64,000 bases of DNA from an uncultured Collinsella sp. (GCA_900546825.1 UREE01000001.1:27330-91329), one strand, 5' to 3'; numbered from the stretch's first letter, positions 51,078-59,656 are shown. Program-made: numbers and translations. The notes: generated from the letters alone by a model not told the origin.

Positions 51078-51207
51078 GATGAGCGTGGATTTTGGACGGT
51101 CGGGAAATGAGGGTGGATATTTGGACGGTTTTTGGGCGTTTTGAGGCTGATTCCATCCGAAAATCCACTCTCATTCGATAGGCGTCCAAGTTTCCACGCT
51201 CATTCGG
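51078..51207. repeat. CCACGCTC repeat array A (inverted dimers)
   Basis: Two units face left (GATGAGCGTGGATTTTGGAC and AATGAGGGTGGATATTTGGA) and two face right (TCCGAAAATCCACTCTCATT and CGTCCAAGTTTCCACGCTCA). The whole forms a large inverted repeat around a 26-base centre. The unit consensus is CGTCC, AAAAT, CCACGCTCATTC. Other arrays of the same unit are at 55861-56031, 57312-57407 and 63902. Confidence 0.75.
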
Positions 51208-51338
51208 CGGGCACGCGGGGCCTATGCCCAATCCGTTGGCATCGTCTTCAGTTCGCCGCAGGGTCGCGGCCCCATATGGGTATACTCTCGGGGATTCGAC
51301 TCGATTCGCCCCCGCTGGGGCGTCAAAGGAGACTGCAT

Positions 51339-54300
51339 ATGCCCACCACCTCAACCGACCCGCGCGCCGCTGCCGCCGCGCTGCTGGTGCCCGGCACCAC
51401 CTGCCACGGCTTTGCCGTCGAGCGCTGCGAGACCGTGCCCGAGCTCGACTCGGACGCCTACGTGCTGCGCCACACTGCCTCGGGCGCTCGCCTGCTGTAC
51501 CTGGCATGCGACGATGAGAACAAGGCCTTTGCCATTGGCTTTAAGACGCCGCCGGCCGATTCCACTGGCGTGTTCCATATTCTTGAGCACTCGGTGCTGT
51601 GCGGATCGGCCAAGTTCCCCGTCAAGGAGCCGTTTGTCGATCTGATCAAGAGCTCCATGCAGACGTTCCTCAACGCCATGACCTACCCCGACAAGACTAT
51701 CTACCCCGTTGCCACCACCAACGAGCAGGACCTGTACAACCTGATGGACGTGTACCTGGACGCGGTGTTCAACCCGGCCATCTACACCAAGCCCACCATT
51801 TTTGAGCAGGAGGGCTGGCACTACGAGCTGGATCTGCCGGAGGGCGCCGAGGGTGAAGGCGAGGGCAGCTCCGCGAGCCTGCGCGAGGGCACGCTGCGCT
51901 ATAACGGCGTGGTGTTCAACGAAATGAAGGGCGCGCTGTCCGACCCCATGAGCGTGCTGGACGACGCCGTCAACGCCGCGCTCTACCCCGATACCGCCTA
52001 TGCGCACGAGAGCGGCGGCGACCCGCGCGCGATTCCCGCGCTCACCTACGAGCAGTTCCTGGACACGCACGCGCGCCATTACAATCCTTCCAACTCCTAC
52101 ATCACGCTCTACGGCGACCTGGACGTGGACCGCGCGCTGGCCTTTTTGGACGAGCGCTATCTGTCGCAGCCGAGCGCCGCGAGCCGCCGCATGGACGCTG
52201 CCGTCGCCGCCGGCGACGACCCGTCCACGCTGGCGCCCAATCCGCTGGACGTGCAGGCGCCTGTGACCTGCGAGTATAAGCGCGTCGAGATGGCCACCAC
52301 GCCCGAGAACGCCCTGGTGGGCCTGGGCCTTGTGCTGGGTAGCGCGCTCGACCGCAAGCGCACAATCGCCGCGGACATCTTGTTCGAAGCGTTGCTGGGC
52401 TCCAACGAAGCGCCGGTTAAGAAGGCCATTCTGGCCGCCGGCCTGGGCGGCAACGTGGTGAGCTACACCGCGGCCGAGAGCCCGCAGCCCTACGAGCTCA
52501 TCATGCTGCAAAACGCGCAGCCCGGCGTGGCGCGCGAGCTGCGCCGCGTGTTCCAGGACGCCTGCCGCGACCTATGCGAGCATGGCGTTCCGCGCGAGCG
52601 CCTGGAAGCCATCATCAGCAGCAACGAATACGACCTGCGCCAGCGCGACTACGGCATCGCCGACGGCGTGGCCATTGCGTGCGACGCGCTGAGCACCTGG
52701 CTCTACGATGACGACGCCGCGACGCTGGCGCTCAAGTACGGCCCGGTGTATGAGGAGCTGCGCGGCGACCTGGACGGCAGCTACTTTGAGGACCTGCTGC
52801 GCGAGCTGGTGCTGGAGAACGATCACATGGCACTGGTCGAGCTGGTGCCGGTGGACGCCGCCGAGGGTTCGGAGGGTGCCGAGGCCGCCGAGCTGGCAGC
52901 CAAGCGCGATGACATGACCGATGCCGAGCTGGCCGACGTGGTCGAGCGCACGGCCGCGCTGCGTGCCGCGCAGGAGGCGGAAGACACGCCCGAGGACAAG
53001 GCCACGCTGCCGCGCCTGCGCGTGTCCGACATTGGCGAGGCGCGCCCCGAGCCGCCGCTGATCGTGGACACCACTGCACCCATCCCCTGCCTGCGCCACG
53101 GCATCCCCACCAACCGCTTGGCCTACGCCATGCAGTATTTCGACCTGAGCTGTGTCGCGTTTGAGGACCTACCCTATGTGACACTGCTCTGCCGCCTGCT
53201 TAAGCAGCTGCCCACGCGCGAGCACTCGGCCGAGGAACTCGACAACTTGCTCGCTGGCAAGCTCGGCTTTTTGAGCTTTACGACCGAAGTCATGACGCAG
53301 CCCGAAGTGGACGGCGTGCGCCCCTACCTGTTGGTGAGCGCCGGCGCCCTGTCCGAGAAGATCGATGCACTGGCGAGTCTGCCGCGCGAGGTATGGTCGA
53401 GCACGCTTTTGGCAGACGCCGACGCCGACCGCGTGCGCGACGTGCTCACGCAGATTCGCATTGGGCTTGAGCAGGGCTTTATCAACAACGGCCACTCGGC
53501 GGCGCTCGGTCGCGCGATGAGCTACAGCTCGCCTTCGGCCGTGGTGCGCGAGCAGCTCTCGGGCGTGGACTTCTACCTGTTCCTGCGCGATCTGCTCGAG
53601 CACTTTGACGAGCGCTTGGACGGCTTACGTGCCAAGCTCGCCGAGCTGGCGGGCCGCATCTTTGTGGCCAATGGCTGCATGGCGAGCTTTACCGGCAGCG
53701 ATGAGGACTTTGACGCGTACTGGGCCGCCGCGGGCGACCTGGGGCTGGGCGCGGGCGACGGTGCCGGCCGCGACGCGCTCGCGGTGTCGGCGCCGTGCGA
53801 CCGCCACGAGGCTTTCGTGATCCCCAGCGACATCTGCTTTGCCGCGCGTGCGTGCGATCCGCGTCGCCTGGGCATTGACGTGACAGGCGCTTGGGCCGTG
53901 GCTGCCAACGCGCTCTCCTACGATTACCTGTGGAACGAGATTCGCGTGAAGGGCGGTGCATACGGCTGCGGATTCCGCGCAGCCGGCGAGCGCCAGACGG
54001 CGTTCTACACCTACCGCGACCCGGCAATCGACCCTTCGATTGAGCGCGTGGAGCGTGCAGGCGCATGGCTTGGCCGCTTTGAGCCCGACGAGGCCGCCTT
54101 TGAGGGCTTTATCGTGAGCTGCGTGAGCGGCATGGACGCGCCCGTGAAGCCGTACGCGCTCACCAAACGCCGCAACACGACCTACCTGGCCGGGCTCGAT
54201 CCGCATGCGCGCGAGGAGCGTCACGCCCAGATGCTCGCCGCCACGCCCGGTGAGCTGCGCTCGCTCGGCGCCGACGTGACGCGCATCGCAGCCGAGTCGC

Positions 54301-54377
54301 CCACCTGCGTCTTTGGCGGCCGCGAAGTCATCGCCAAGAGCAACGCCGGCTTTAACGTCGTCGACCTGATGGGCTAA
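51339..54377 (+). CDS. M16C (presequence protease-like) zinc peptidase
   Basis: A 1012-residue insulinase-family protease with four M16 modules in one chain. The inverted zinc motif HxxEH (FHILEHSVLCGS) is at residues 80-84, with the distal Glu in VVFNEMKGALSDP. The C-terminal half keeps SYDYLWNEIRVKGGAYGCGF, the substrate-binding motif. It degrades oligopeptides; no signal peptide, so cytoplasmic. The ATG at 51339 follows CAAAGGAGACTGCAT; the frame stays open to 51132 but that part is the repeat array. It ends just before a hairpin repeat. Confidence 0.94.
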   Translation: MPTTSTDPRAAAAALLVPGTTCHGFAVERCETVPELDSDAYVLRHTASGARLLYLACDDENKAFAIGFKTPPADSTGVFHILEHSVLCGSAKFPVKEPFVDLIKSSMQTFLNAMTYPDKTIYPVATTNEQDLYNLMDVYLDAVFNPAIYTKPTIFEQEGWHYELDLPEGAEGEGEGSSASLREGTLRYNGVVFNEMKGALSDPMSVLDDAVNAALYPDTAYAHESGGDPRAIPALTYEQFLDTHARHYNPSNSYITLYGDLDVDRALAFLDERYLSQPSAASRRMDAAVAAGDDPSTLAPNPLDVQAPVTCEYKRVEMATTPENALVGLGLVLGSALDRKRTIAADILFEALLGSNEAPVKKAILAAGLGGNVVSYTAAESPQPYELIMLQNAQPGVARELRRVFQDACRDLCEHGVPRERLEAIISSNEYDLRQRDYGIADGVAIACDALSTWLYDDDAATLALKYGPVYEELRGDLDGSYFEDLLRELVLENDHMALVELVPVDAAEGSEGAEAAELAAKRDDMTDAELADVVERTAALRAAQEAEDTPEDKATLPRLRVSDIGEARPEPPLIVDTTAPIPCLRHGIPTNRLAYAMQYFDLSCVAFEDLPYVTLLCRLLKQLPTREHSAEELDNLLAGKLGFLSFTTEVMTQPEVDGVRPYLLVSAGALSEKIDALASLPREVWSSTLLADADADRVRDVLTQIRIGLEQGFINNGHSAALGRAMSYSSPSAVVREQLSGVDFYLFLRDLLEHFDERLDGLRAKLAELAGRIFVANGCMASFTGSDEDFDAYWAAAGDLGLGAGDGAGRDALAVSAPCDRHEAFVIPSDICFAARACDPRRLGIDVTGAWAVAANALSYDYLWNEIRVKGGAYGCGFRAAGERQTAFYTYRDPAIDPSIERVERAGAWLGRFEPDEAAFEGFIVSCVSGMDAPVKPYALTKRRNTTYLAGLDPHAREERHAQMLAATPGELRSLGADVTRIAAESPTCVFGGREVIAKSNAGFNVVDLMG

Positions 54378-54389
54378 CCACAGCAAGCA

Positions 54390-54426
54390 AAACCACTACA
54401 AAGGGGACAGGCCCCTTTGTAGTGGT
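54390..54426. repeat. GGGACAGG hairpin (3' end of the M16C gene)
   Basis: AACCACTACAAAGGGG, ACAGG, CCCCTTTGTAGTGGTT: a perfect 16-bp stem that starts 12 bases after the M16C stop. It shares its layout with the hairpin at 55127-55164. It lacks a strong T-run but may act as a terminator. Confidence 0.7.
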
Positions 54427-54434
54427 TCGAACAC

Positions 54435-54463
54435 TTGTTCTATACGTACACATGTTCTATAGT
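54435..54463 (+). promoter_or_regulatory. Promoter of hicAB
   Basis: TTGTTC and TATAGT with a 17-base spacer. A 9-bp direct repeat TGTTCTATA overlaps both boxes, so a regulator could cover the promoter. Confidence 0.6.
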
Positions 54464-54488
54464 ATGGGTGATTGCATCGGATCAAAAT

Positions 54489-54509
54489 TGCAACTAGAAT
54501 ATAGTTGCA
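54489..54509 (+). promoter_or_regulatory. Operator-like inverted repeat of hicAB
   Basis: TGCAACTA, GAATA, TAGTTGCA: a perfect 8-bp inverted repeat between the promoter and the hicA start. HicB antitoxins repress their own operon, so this is the likely operator. Confidence 0.6.
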
Positions 54510-54523
54510 GAATGTGAGGCGGG

Positions 54524-54787
54524 ATGACTCGAGCCGATAAACTCATCGCCCAACTGTTTAGCTGCCCTTCGACGTATCGGTATGCCGATTTTTTAAAAGT
54601 CATGGCCTCATATGGCTTTGAAATGGACAGCAAAGGCAAGACATCCGGATCGCGCATTCGCTTCTACAGGCCCTCAGATGGCAGGATGTTCGTGATGCAC
54701 GCGCCTCATCCATCTGACGAATTGACAGCGGGGACAATTCGAAACATCGTTCGATTTCTGCAGGATGTCGGAGGCAGTCATGAGTAA
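54524..54787 (+). CDS. hicA: HicA-type toxin
   Basis: An 87-residue mRNA interferase-like toxin with the double-stranded RNA-binding fold: KVMASYGFEMDSKGKTSGSR, then RFYRPSDGRMFVMHAPHPSD and ELTAGTIRNIVRFLQ. The usual GSHH catalytic site reads GSRIRF here, as in a subgroup of the family, so activity should not be assumed. ATG follows GTGAGGCGGG. It overlaps hicB by 8 bases. Confidence 0.85.
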   Translation: MTRADKLIAQLFSCPSTYRYADFLKVMASYGFEMDSKGKTSGSRIRFYRPSDGRMFVMHAPHPSDELTAGTIRNIVRFLQDVGGSHE

Positions 54788-55109
54788 CGTTTTGGCATAC
54801 AAGGGCTATTTCGCCCCAGTCGAGTTCGATGCCGAGCAGCATGTACTAACAGGTATGGTCGCCGGCATTAGGGACGCAATTGTATTTGAAGGCTCCAAGG
54901 CTGAAGAAGTGGAGCAATGCTTCCACGACGCCGTCGACGATTACCTTGAGTTTTGTGCCGAAAAGGGCAAGGAACCAGAGCGGGCTTTTAAGGGCTCGTT
55001 CAATGTGAGAACAGGCTCCGAGCTTCACAAGCAGGCAGCACTGGCGGCGGCAAAGAAGGGCGAGTCACTCAATAAGTTTGTGACCGAAGCAATCGCCGCG
55101 GCGTTATAG
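54780..55109 (+). CDS. hicB: HicB-type antitoxin
   Basis: A 109-residue protein with the HicB partial RNase H-like N-terminal domain (YFAPVEFDAEQHVLTGMVAG, then FHDAVDDYLEFC) and a C-terminal ribbon-helix-helix (GSFNVRTGSELHKQAALAAA, then SLNKFVTEAIA). It should neutralise HicA and bind the operator at 54489-54509. The ATG at 54780 overlaps the end of hicA; the ATG at 54765 is less likely. Confidence 0.87.
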   Translation: MSNVLAYKGYFAPVEFDAEQHVLTGMVAGIRDAIVFEGSKAEEVEQCFHDAVDDYLEFCAEKGKEPERAFKGSFNVRTGSELHKQAALAAAKKGESLNKFVTEAIAAAL

Positions 55110-55126
55110 CGTTAACGCATGGGCCA

Positions 55127-55221
55127 AAACCACCACAAAGGGGACAGGCACCTTTGTGGTGGTTTCGACATTTGCCCAGATAAAACCTGCCAAAATAAAC
55201 CTGTCCCTTTTTGGTAGGTTT
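55127..55221. repeat. Two tandem GGGACAGG-family hairpins
   Basis: Hairpin one (55127-55164): AACCACCACAAAGG pairs with CCTTTGTGGTGGTT around GGACAGGCA. Hairpin two (55184-55221): AACCTGCCAAAA pairs with TTTTTGGTAGGTT around TAAACCTGTCCC. Unit two with its flank GCCCAGATAAAACC matches the complement of 5364-5412. They lie between hicB and the cyclo-ligase gene, where they may end the hicAB transcript. Confidence 0.75.
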
Positions 55222-55237
55222 GGGAGAGGAAGCCGGG

Positions 55238-55834
55238 ATGGACAAGGCTGAGTTGCGGCGGGCGGTGATTGCTCGGCGCGATGCTCTTGATTTGGACTTG
55301 CGGGCGGCGAAGTCTGCTGATATCTGTGCGCGGCTGGTTGAGCTGCTGGGCCGCTTGGATGCCGCGGCGCCGCACACCGTTGCCGTCTATGCCGCGATGG
55401 GTTCCGAAGTCGACTCAGCCGCGTTTGCCGCAGCTGCCTCCAAACGTGGCTGGCGCGTGGCCTATCCGTGCATGCTCTCGGCAACAGACGCCGCAGCTTG
55501 TGGCCAGCGCATGTGTATGCGGGCAGTTGCTGCCGGCGACGCGGACGCGGCTACGTTTATCGCCCACCCCACGCGGGCCTTTGCGGCCACGGACATCGAC
55601 AGCAGCCGCTTCCCTATCGTGCCTGCCGAAGCTCTCGACATGATCGTCGTGCCGCTCGTAGCATTCGACCGCACCGGCACGCGCCTAGGCTACGGCGGCG
55701 GCTGCTATGACCGCTACCTGCCCATGCTCTCGCCCGCATGCCAAATCATCGGCATCGCCTTTGACGAGCAGCGTGTCGACCACGTTCCCACCGATGCCCA
55801 CGACCTGCCGCTGCCCAACATCATCAGCGCCTAA
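55238..55834 (+). CDS. 5-formyltetrahydrofolate cyclo-ligase
   Basis: Converts 5-formyl-THF to 5,10-methenyl-THF with ATP. The 198-residue protein has the N-terminal basic helix (ELRRAVIARRDAL), VAVYAAMGSEVD, then VVPLVAFDRTGTRLGYGGGC and YDRYLPML, the signature of the active site. The ATG at 55238 follows GAGAGGAAGCCGGG. Single gene; a repeat array follows. Confidence 0.93.
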   Translation: MDKAELRRAVIARRDALDLDLRAAKSADICARLVELLGRLDAAAPHTVAVYAAMGSEVDSAAFAAAASKRGWRVAYPCMLSATDAAACGQRMCMRAVAAGDADAATFIAHPTRAFAATDIDSSRFPIVPAEALDMIVVPLVAFDRTGTRLGYGGGCYDRYLPMLSPACQIIGIAFDEQRVDHVPTDAHDLPLPNIISA

Positions 55835-55860
55835 CGGCTGGCACGCTGCACCCCACAAAA

Positions 55861-56031
55861 ATGAGCGTGGAATATTTCCCACTTTGGGCCTGTTCGGGGG
55901 CAAAAAACGGGAGATTATCCACGCTCATTATTCAAACGTCCGATAATCCACGCTCGTGTGTCCGAAAATCCACGCTCAACCAAATCGCGTCTAAATTCCC
56001 ACGCTCATCCGTCCGGATTTCCACGCTCGTG
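55861..56031. repeat. CCACGCTC repeat array B
   Basis: Six units. The first (GAGCGTGGAATATTTCCCAC) and second (GGGAGATTATCCACGCTC) pair into a long hairpin with loop TTGGGCCTGTTC and following bases. Four further units (CGATAATCCACGCTCG, CGAAAATCCACGCTCA, TAAATTCCCACGCTCA, CGGATTTCCACGCTCG) repeat in direct orientation about every 26 bases. It lies immediately downstream of the AbiEi-like gene. Array C, upstream of that gene, is nearly the same over its first 95 bases. Confidence 0.8.
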
Positions 56032-56054
56032 CAGCCTAACGCCCTGCCACCGCC

Positions 56055-57017
56055 TCAGCATGCACGCGGCACGCCGGCAACCTTGAGCTTGCGATCGAGC
56101 TTTGTCGGGTCCCTTAGATCATCCCAGCACAAGCGCACAATCTTACAGTTATCGAGCAGCGAAAGCCTCGACTCGCGCTGGCGCTCATCAAATTGCGCCT
56201 TTGCAAGCTTGCCCTCCTCCGCCGCCTTCTCGCTTTTAACGAATCCGTCGAACTCCCCAATAATCAACCGGTCACCCACGCGCCACAAATAGTCAACGCG
56301 ATACGGCCGTCCCGGCTCAACCGGGTCGAACAGCTCAATTTGCAGCTCCGGCGTCTGCCAGCCGCGCTCGATCATCAGGGCGCGCGCCTTGGACTCGCCA
56401 CCGCTTTCCGACAGGCCATCGGCATACCGTGCAACCCTGCGCGCCGTCACAACACCGCGACGATTTAAGCCAAGCTTGTTGACTGCCTCAACGAGATGCT
56501 CCTTCGACAACAGCTGCTCATGAAGCGCCGAGTCCGCAATGATCAGTCCCTCGACAAACGATGCATCGACCAGGCAATCCGTAATCGTTTGATCGATATC
56601 GGTCACGGCAATGTCCATCTGGGTGGCCCGTGTTTGACGAACATAACGATGGCGAACGACCTGAGAGCCCGGCGTCGTTGATTGTGCCGGTGCCACGGCG
56701 ATATGGATGTGCGTCAAATTGGCATGCGAAACCGAAAGGCCATAGACAACGGCCGCCGTATAGGAGCAAAACGTCCAGTCGGGGTGCTTTTGCGCAAGCG
56801 CCCGCACCCGATGCAGATAACGCTGCCGAAACTTGAGCTCGGACCAGTATTCCGGACGCGCATACAACCCCGGCATGACCACCTTGAGACTTCCCGCCGC
56901 CACCCGCCGCTCAATCTGCTTTGCCTCCGCCGTCGTACGCGCGTACACGCAGCTCATCTGCTGCTCGCACGCTTTAATGTGGCCTGTGAGTCTTTGATTC
57001 GCCGTCGCGTTTGCCAT
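56055..57017 (-). CDS. AbiEi antitoxin-like protein with C-terminal DUF559-like domain
   Basis: A 320-residue protein. The first 90 residues fit the AbiEi-type winged helix with an N-terminal transcriptional role (RRVAAGSLKVVMPGLYARPE, then HPDWTFCSYTAAVVYGLSVS). The C-terminus (residues 230-310) resembles a Vsr/DUF559 nuclease-like fold: PYRVDYLWRVGDRLIIGEFD, with the Asp and Glu spaced as in these nucleases, then RESRLSLLDNCKIVRLCWDD. No AbiEii toxin partner is next to it. ATG at 57017 follows GGGAGGCGAC. It is bracketed by CCACGCTC arrays B and C. Confidence 0.78.
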   Translation of the reverse strand: MANATANQRLTGHIKACEQQMSCVYARTTAEAKQIERRVAAGSLKVVMPGLYARPEYWSELKFRQRYLHRVRALAQKHPDWTFCSYTAAVVYGLSVSHANLTHIHIAVAPAQSTTPGSQVVRHRYVRQTRATQMDIAVTDIDQTITDCLVDASFVEGLIIADSALHEQLLSKEHLVEAVNKLGLNRRGVVTARRVARYADGLSESGGESKARALMIERGWQTPELQIELFDPVEPGRPYRVDYLWRVGDRLIIGEFDGFVKSEKAAEEGKLAKAQFDERQRESRLSLLDNCKIVRLCWDDLRDPTKLDRKLKVAGVPRAC

Positions 57018-57072
57018 GTCGCCTCCCAACTCTTGGAACGGCGCCAACGTACCAGACGGTTTCATGCGAAGT

Positions 57073-57107
57073 CTGACCAAATGCTGTCCAGCAGCTGACC
57101 AAATGCT
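57073..57107 (-). promoter_or_regulatory. 13-bp direct repeats upstream of the AbiEi-like gene
   Basis: CTGACCAAATGCT occurs twice exactly, 22 bp apart (57073-57085 and 57095-57107), about two turns of the helix, 56-90 bases before the start codon. This is a strong operator candidate, probably for autoregulation. The core CTGACCAAA also appears upstream of the Tad operon. The rest of 57018-57311 shows no gene. Confidence 0.6.
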
Positions 57108-57311
57108 TGACGGTTTTGGACGTTTTAGGTTAATGGCTTATATCTGCAGGTAGAACGGTTGTCGAGAGGTCCCTGTCTCCACATCTTTATGCCTCAAAAG
57201 CCGTCGATTTCCTTAAAAGAAAATATGCTGTGGCTCGAAACTACCTAGTTTGCGATGCTGTCCGTAAACACTCGACGCGTGGTGCTGCCGCCTACGACAG
57301 CCGCAGAAAAA

Positions 57312-57407
57312 TCGAGCGTGGAAAATCTCCCACTTTGGGCCTGTTCCTCGACCAAAAGTGGGAGATTATCCACGCTCATTCAACATGCGTCCGATTATCC
57401 ACGCTCG
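57312..57407. repeat. CCACGCTC repeat array C
   Basis: GAGCGTGGAAAATCTCCCAC and GTGGGAGATTATCCACGCTC form a hairpin of about 23 bp with one mismatch around TTTGGGCCTGTTCC. One more unit CGATTATCCACGCTCG follows. It matches the start of array B and lies in the same orientation, so the two bracket the AbiEi-like gene as direct repeats. It ends 49 bases before the metA stop. Confidence 0.8.
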
Positions 57408-57455
57408 TCGCGTAGCGGCCACGATAACCGCCGCAGCCACAGCCACGACAGCGGC

Positions 57456-58382
57456 CTAGTGCTCCTCGCCGGCGCGGGCTAGGTCGTAGGGCGTGGTCTG
57501 GTAGACGTAGTAGTTGAGCCAGTTGGTGTAGAGCAGCTGAGCCTGGCTGCGCCAGACGTTGCGCGGCTCGGCGGTGGGATCGTCGCCCGGGAAGTAATGC
57601 GCCGGCACCTGAGGGTTGAGCCCGCGCTTCACGTCGCGCTCGTACTCCAGGCGCAACGTGTCGGTATCGTACTCGGGGTGGCCAAAGACAAAGAAGCGGC
57701 GGCTGTCGGTCGACTTGACAATATACAGGCCCACCTCGTCGGACACGGCCACGACCTCAAGCTGCGGCTCGGCCTCCACGTCCTCGCGGCGCACATCGGT
57801 GTTGCGTGAATGCACGGCATAGAAACGGTCGTCGAAGCCGCGGACCAGCGGGCTTTGCGGCTTCACTAGATAATGCTCGAACACGCCGCTCGCCTTTGCC
57901 GGCAGGTCGTACTTCTGGATACCGTAATGATGGTAGAGCCCCGCCTGTGCGCCCCAACAAATATGCAACGTAGAGTGCACGTGCGTGGTGGACCAATCCA
58001 TGATCTGGCAGAGCTCGGGCCAGTAGTCGACCTCCTCGAACGGCATCTGCTCCACCGGCGCGCCCGTGATGATCAGGCCGTCGTAGTGGATGTCGCGGAT
58101 GTCGTCGAACGTGCGGTAAAACGTCTCCAGGTGGCCGGCGCTCACGTGCGTGGCCTCGTGCGTTTTGGTGCGCAGCAGGTCCACCTCCACCTGCAGCGGC
58201 GTGTTGGAGAGCTTGCGCATGATCTGCGTCTCGGTGGCGATCTTGGTGGGCATGAGGTTGAGGATGAGCACGCGCAGCGGACGGATGTCCTGGTGCAGCG
58301 CGCGGTACTCGGTCATGACAAAGATGTTCTCGCTCTCGAGCTGCGCGGCGGCAGGGAGGGCGTCGGGAATGCGAATGGGCAT
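57456..58382 (-). CDS. metA: Homoserine O-acetyltransferase (MetA type)
   Basis: Acylates homoserine as the first step of methionine synthesis. The 308-residue protein starts [15 protein letters not shown]. It has the catalytic Cys in [12 protein letters not shown] (near residue 142) and the His and Glu in VFGHPEYD. The acyl-specificity residue, Gly in enteric succinyl enzymes, is Glu here ([15 protein letters not shown]), which in characterised MetA proteins goes with acetyl-CoA. ATG follows AAGGAGCATCC. No SAM riboswitch or T-box is seen in the short leader. Confidence 0.95.
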   Translation of the reverse strand: MPIRIPDALPAAAQLESENIFVMTEYRALHQDIRPLRVLILNLMPTKIATETQIMRKLSNTPLQVEVDLLRTKTHEATHVSAGHLETFYRTFDDIRDIHYDGLIITGAPVEQMPFEEVDYWPELCQIMDWSTTHVHSTLHICWGAQAGLYHHYGIQKYDLPAKASGVFEHYLVKPQSPLVRGFDDRFYAVHSRNTDVRREDVEAEPQLEVVAVSDEVGLYIVKSTDSRRFFVFGHPEYDTDTLRLEYERDVKRGLNPQVPAHYFPGDDPTAEPRNVWRSQAQLLYTNWLNYYVYQTTPYDLARAGEEH

Positions 58383-58593
58383 GGATGCTCCTTACGAGTC
58401 AGTTGCAGCTATGGTACAACGAGCGGCCCCATCCGCGCGAGCACATCGCCCAGCGATGCCGTCAGCGGCCCAAATCACTCCAAAAGTAGAGATTAAGGCA
58501 TGTCCCAAAAATCTACGGCGCTTTAGTCTAGCAAAGTGGCAGCAGGACGCTACAATGGTTCGACGCGAGAAACTCGGCCGAAAGGATACATAT

Positions 58594-59571
58594 ATGTACC
58601 AGACGCGTAAGATCGGTGTGGTCGGCCAGGGCCACGTAGGAGCACATGTCGCCAACAGCCTGCTCATGCAGGGCATTGCCGATGAGCTGTACCTGTGCGA
58701 TATCAACGAGGCCAAGGTGACGTCCGAGGTCCAGGACCTGCGCGACTCCCTTTCGTTTGTCCCGTACAACACCAAGATCGTCAACTGCTACGACCACTAC
58801 GAGGAGCTGGCCTGCTGCGACGTCATCGTCAACGCCGCCGGCAAGGTTGCGCTGGCCGCCGGCAGCCGCGACGGCGAGCTGTTCTTTACCACCGACGCCG
58901 CGCGCACCTTTGCCAAGCGCATCGTCGACGCCGGCTTCGACGGCATCTTTGTCTCCATCTCCAACCCCTGCGACGTCATGTGCACCGAGCTGTGGCACCT
59001 GACCGGCTACGATCCCAAGAAGATCATCGGCTCGGGCTGCGGCCTGGATTCGGCCCGCCTGCGCACCGAGATCTCCAAGAAAGTTGGCGTGAGTCCCAAG
59101 TCCGTCGACGCCTACATGATCGGCGAGCACGGCTTTAGCCAGCTGGCCGCCTTTAAGGCCGCAACCATCGCCGGTAAGAGCTTGACCGAGCTTCAGGCCG
59201 AAAACCCCGACAAGTACGCCTTTGACCACATGGAGGTCGAGGAGCTCGCGCGTAAGGGCGGCTATGTGACCTACCAGGGCAAGCAGTGCACCGAGTACGC
59301 CGTCGCCAACTCCGCCGCGCGCGTCTGCGCTGCCGTTCTGCATAACGAGCACGCCGTGCTTTCCGCCTCCACGCTCATGACCGGCCAGTATGGCGAGGAG
59401 GGCATCTTTACCTCCCTGCCGTGCGTGATCGGTGCCGAGGGCGTCGAGGAGGTCTACACGCTCGACCTGTCCGAGTACGAGCTCGAGGGCTTCCACAAGA
59501 GCTGCCGGCACATCCGCGACAACATCGCCCAGCTCGACTGGTGGGACGCCGAGGCGTACGACGCAAAGTAG
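58594..59571 (+). CDS. ldh: L-lactate dehydrogenase
   Basis: Reduces pyruvate to L-lactate with NADH, a main end of fermentation. The 325-residue protein has the NAD loop GVVGQGHVGAHVANS, the active-site loop Arg in AAGSRDGEL, the substrate Arg in GLDSARLR, and the catalytic His in MIGEHGFSQ. It also resembles L-2-hydroxyisocaproate dehydrogenases, so the substrate range may be wider. ATG at 58594 follows GAAAGGATACATAT; a TACAAT box lies 38 bases upstream. A perfect terminator follows. Confidence 0.9.
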   Translation: MYQTRKIGVVGQGHVGAHVANSLLMQGIADELYLCDINEAKVTSEVQDLRDSLSFVPYNTKIVNCYDHYEELACCDVIVNAAGKVALAAGSRDGELFFTTDAARTFAKRIVDAGFDGIFVSISNPCDVMCTELWHLTGYDPKKIIGSGCGLDSARLRTEISKKVGVSPKSVDAYMIGEHGFSQLAAFKAATIAGKSLTELQAENPDKYAFDHMEVEELARKGGYVTYQGKQCTEYAVANSAARVCAAVLHNEHAVLSASTLMTGQYGEEGIFTSLPCVIGAEGVEEVYTLDLSEYELEGFHKSCRHIRDNIAQLDWWDAEAYDAK

Positions 59572-59612
59572 GCCGCCGCTTGACGCGACACCTCGCCCAT
59601 ACGGACGCCATG

Positions 59613-59656
59613 TAAAGCGGGCCGCGCCGGAAACCCATCGGCGCGGCCCGCTTTTT
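59613..59656 (+). terminator. Terminator of ldh
   Basis: AAAGCGGGCCGCGCCG, loop GAAACCCAT, CGGCGCGGCCCGCTTTTT. Confidence 0.9.

Noticed and set aside
55861..56031. Possible CRISPR array
   Set aside because: The repeated units are short (about 12-16 conserved bases), spacing varies, one unit is inverted to form a hairpin, and no cas genes are present.
55861..56292. 143-residue plus-strand frame
   Set aside because: Consists of CCACGCTC repeat array B plus antisense of the AbiEi-like gene.
57456..58593. SAM riboswitch or T-box before metA
   Set aside because: The leader is short and shows neither the S-box core nor a T-box consensus.
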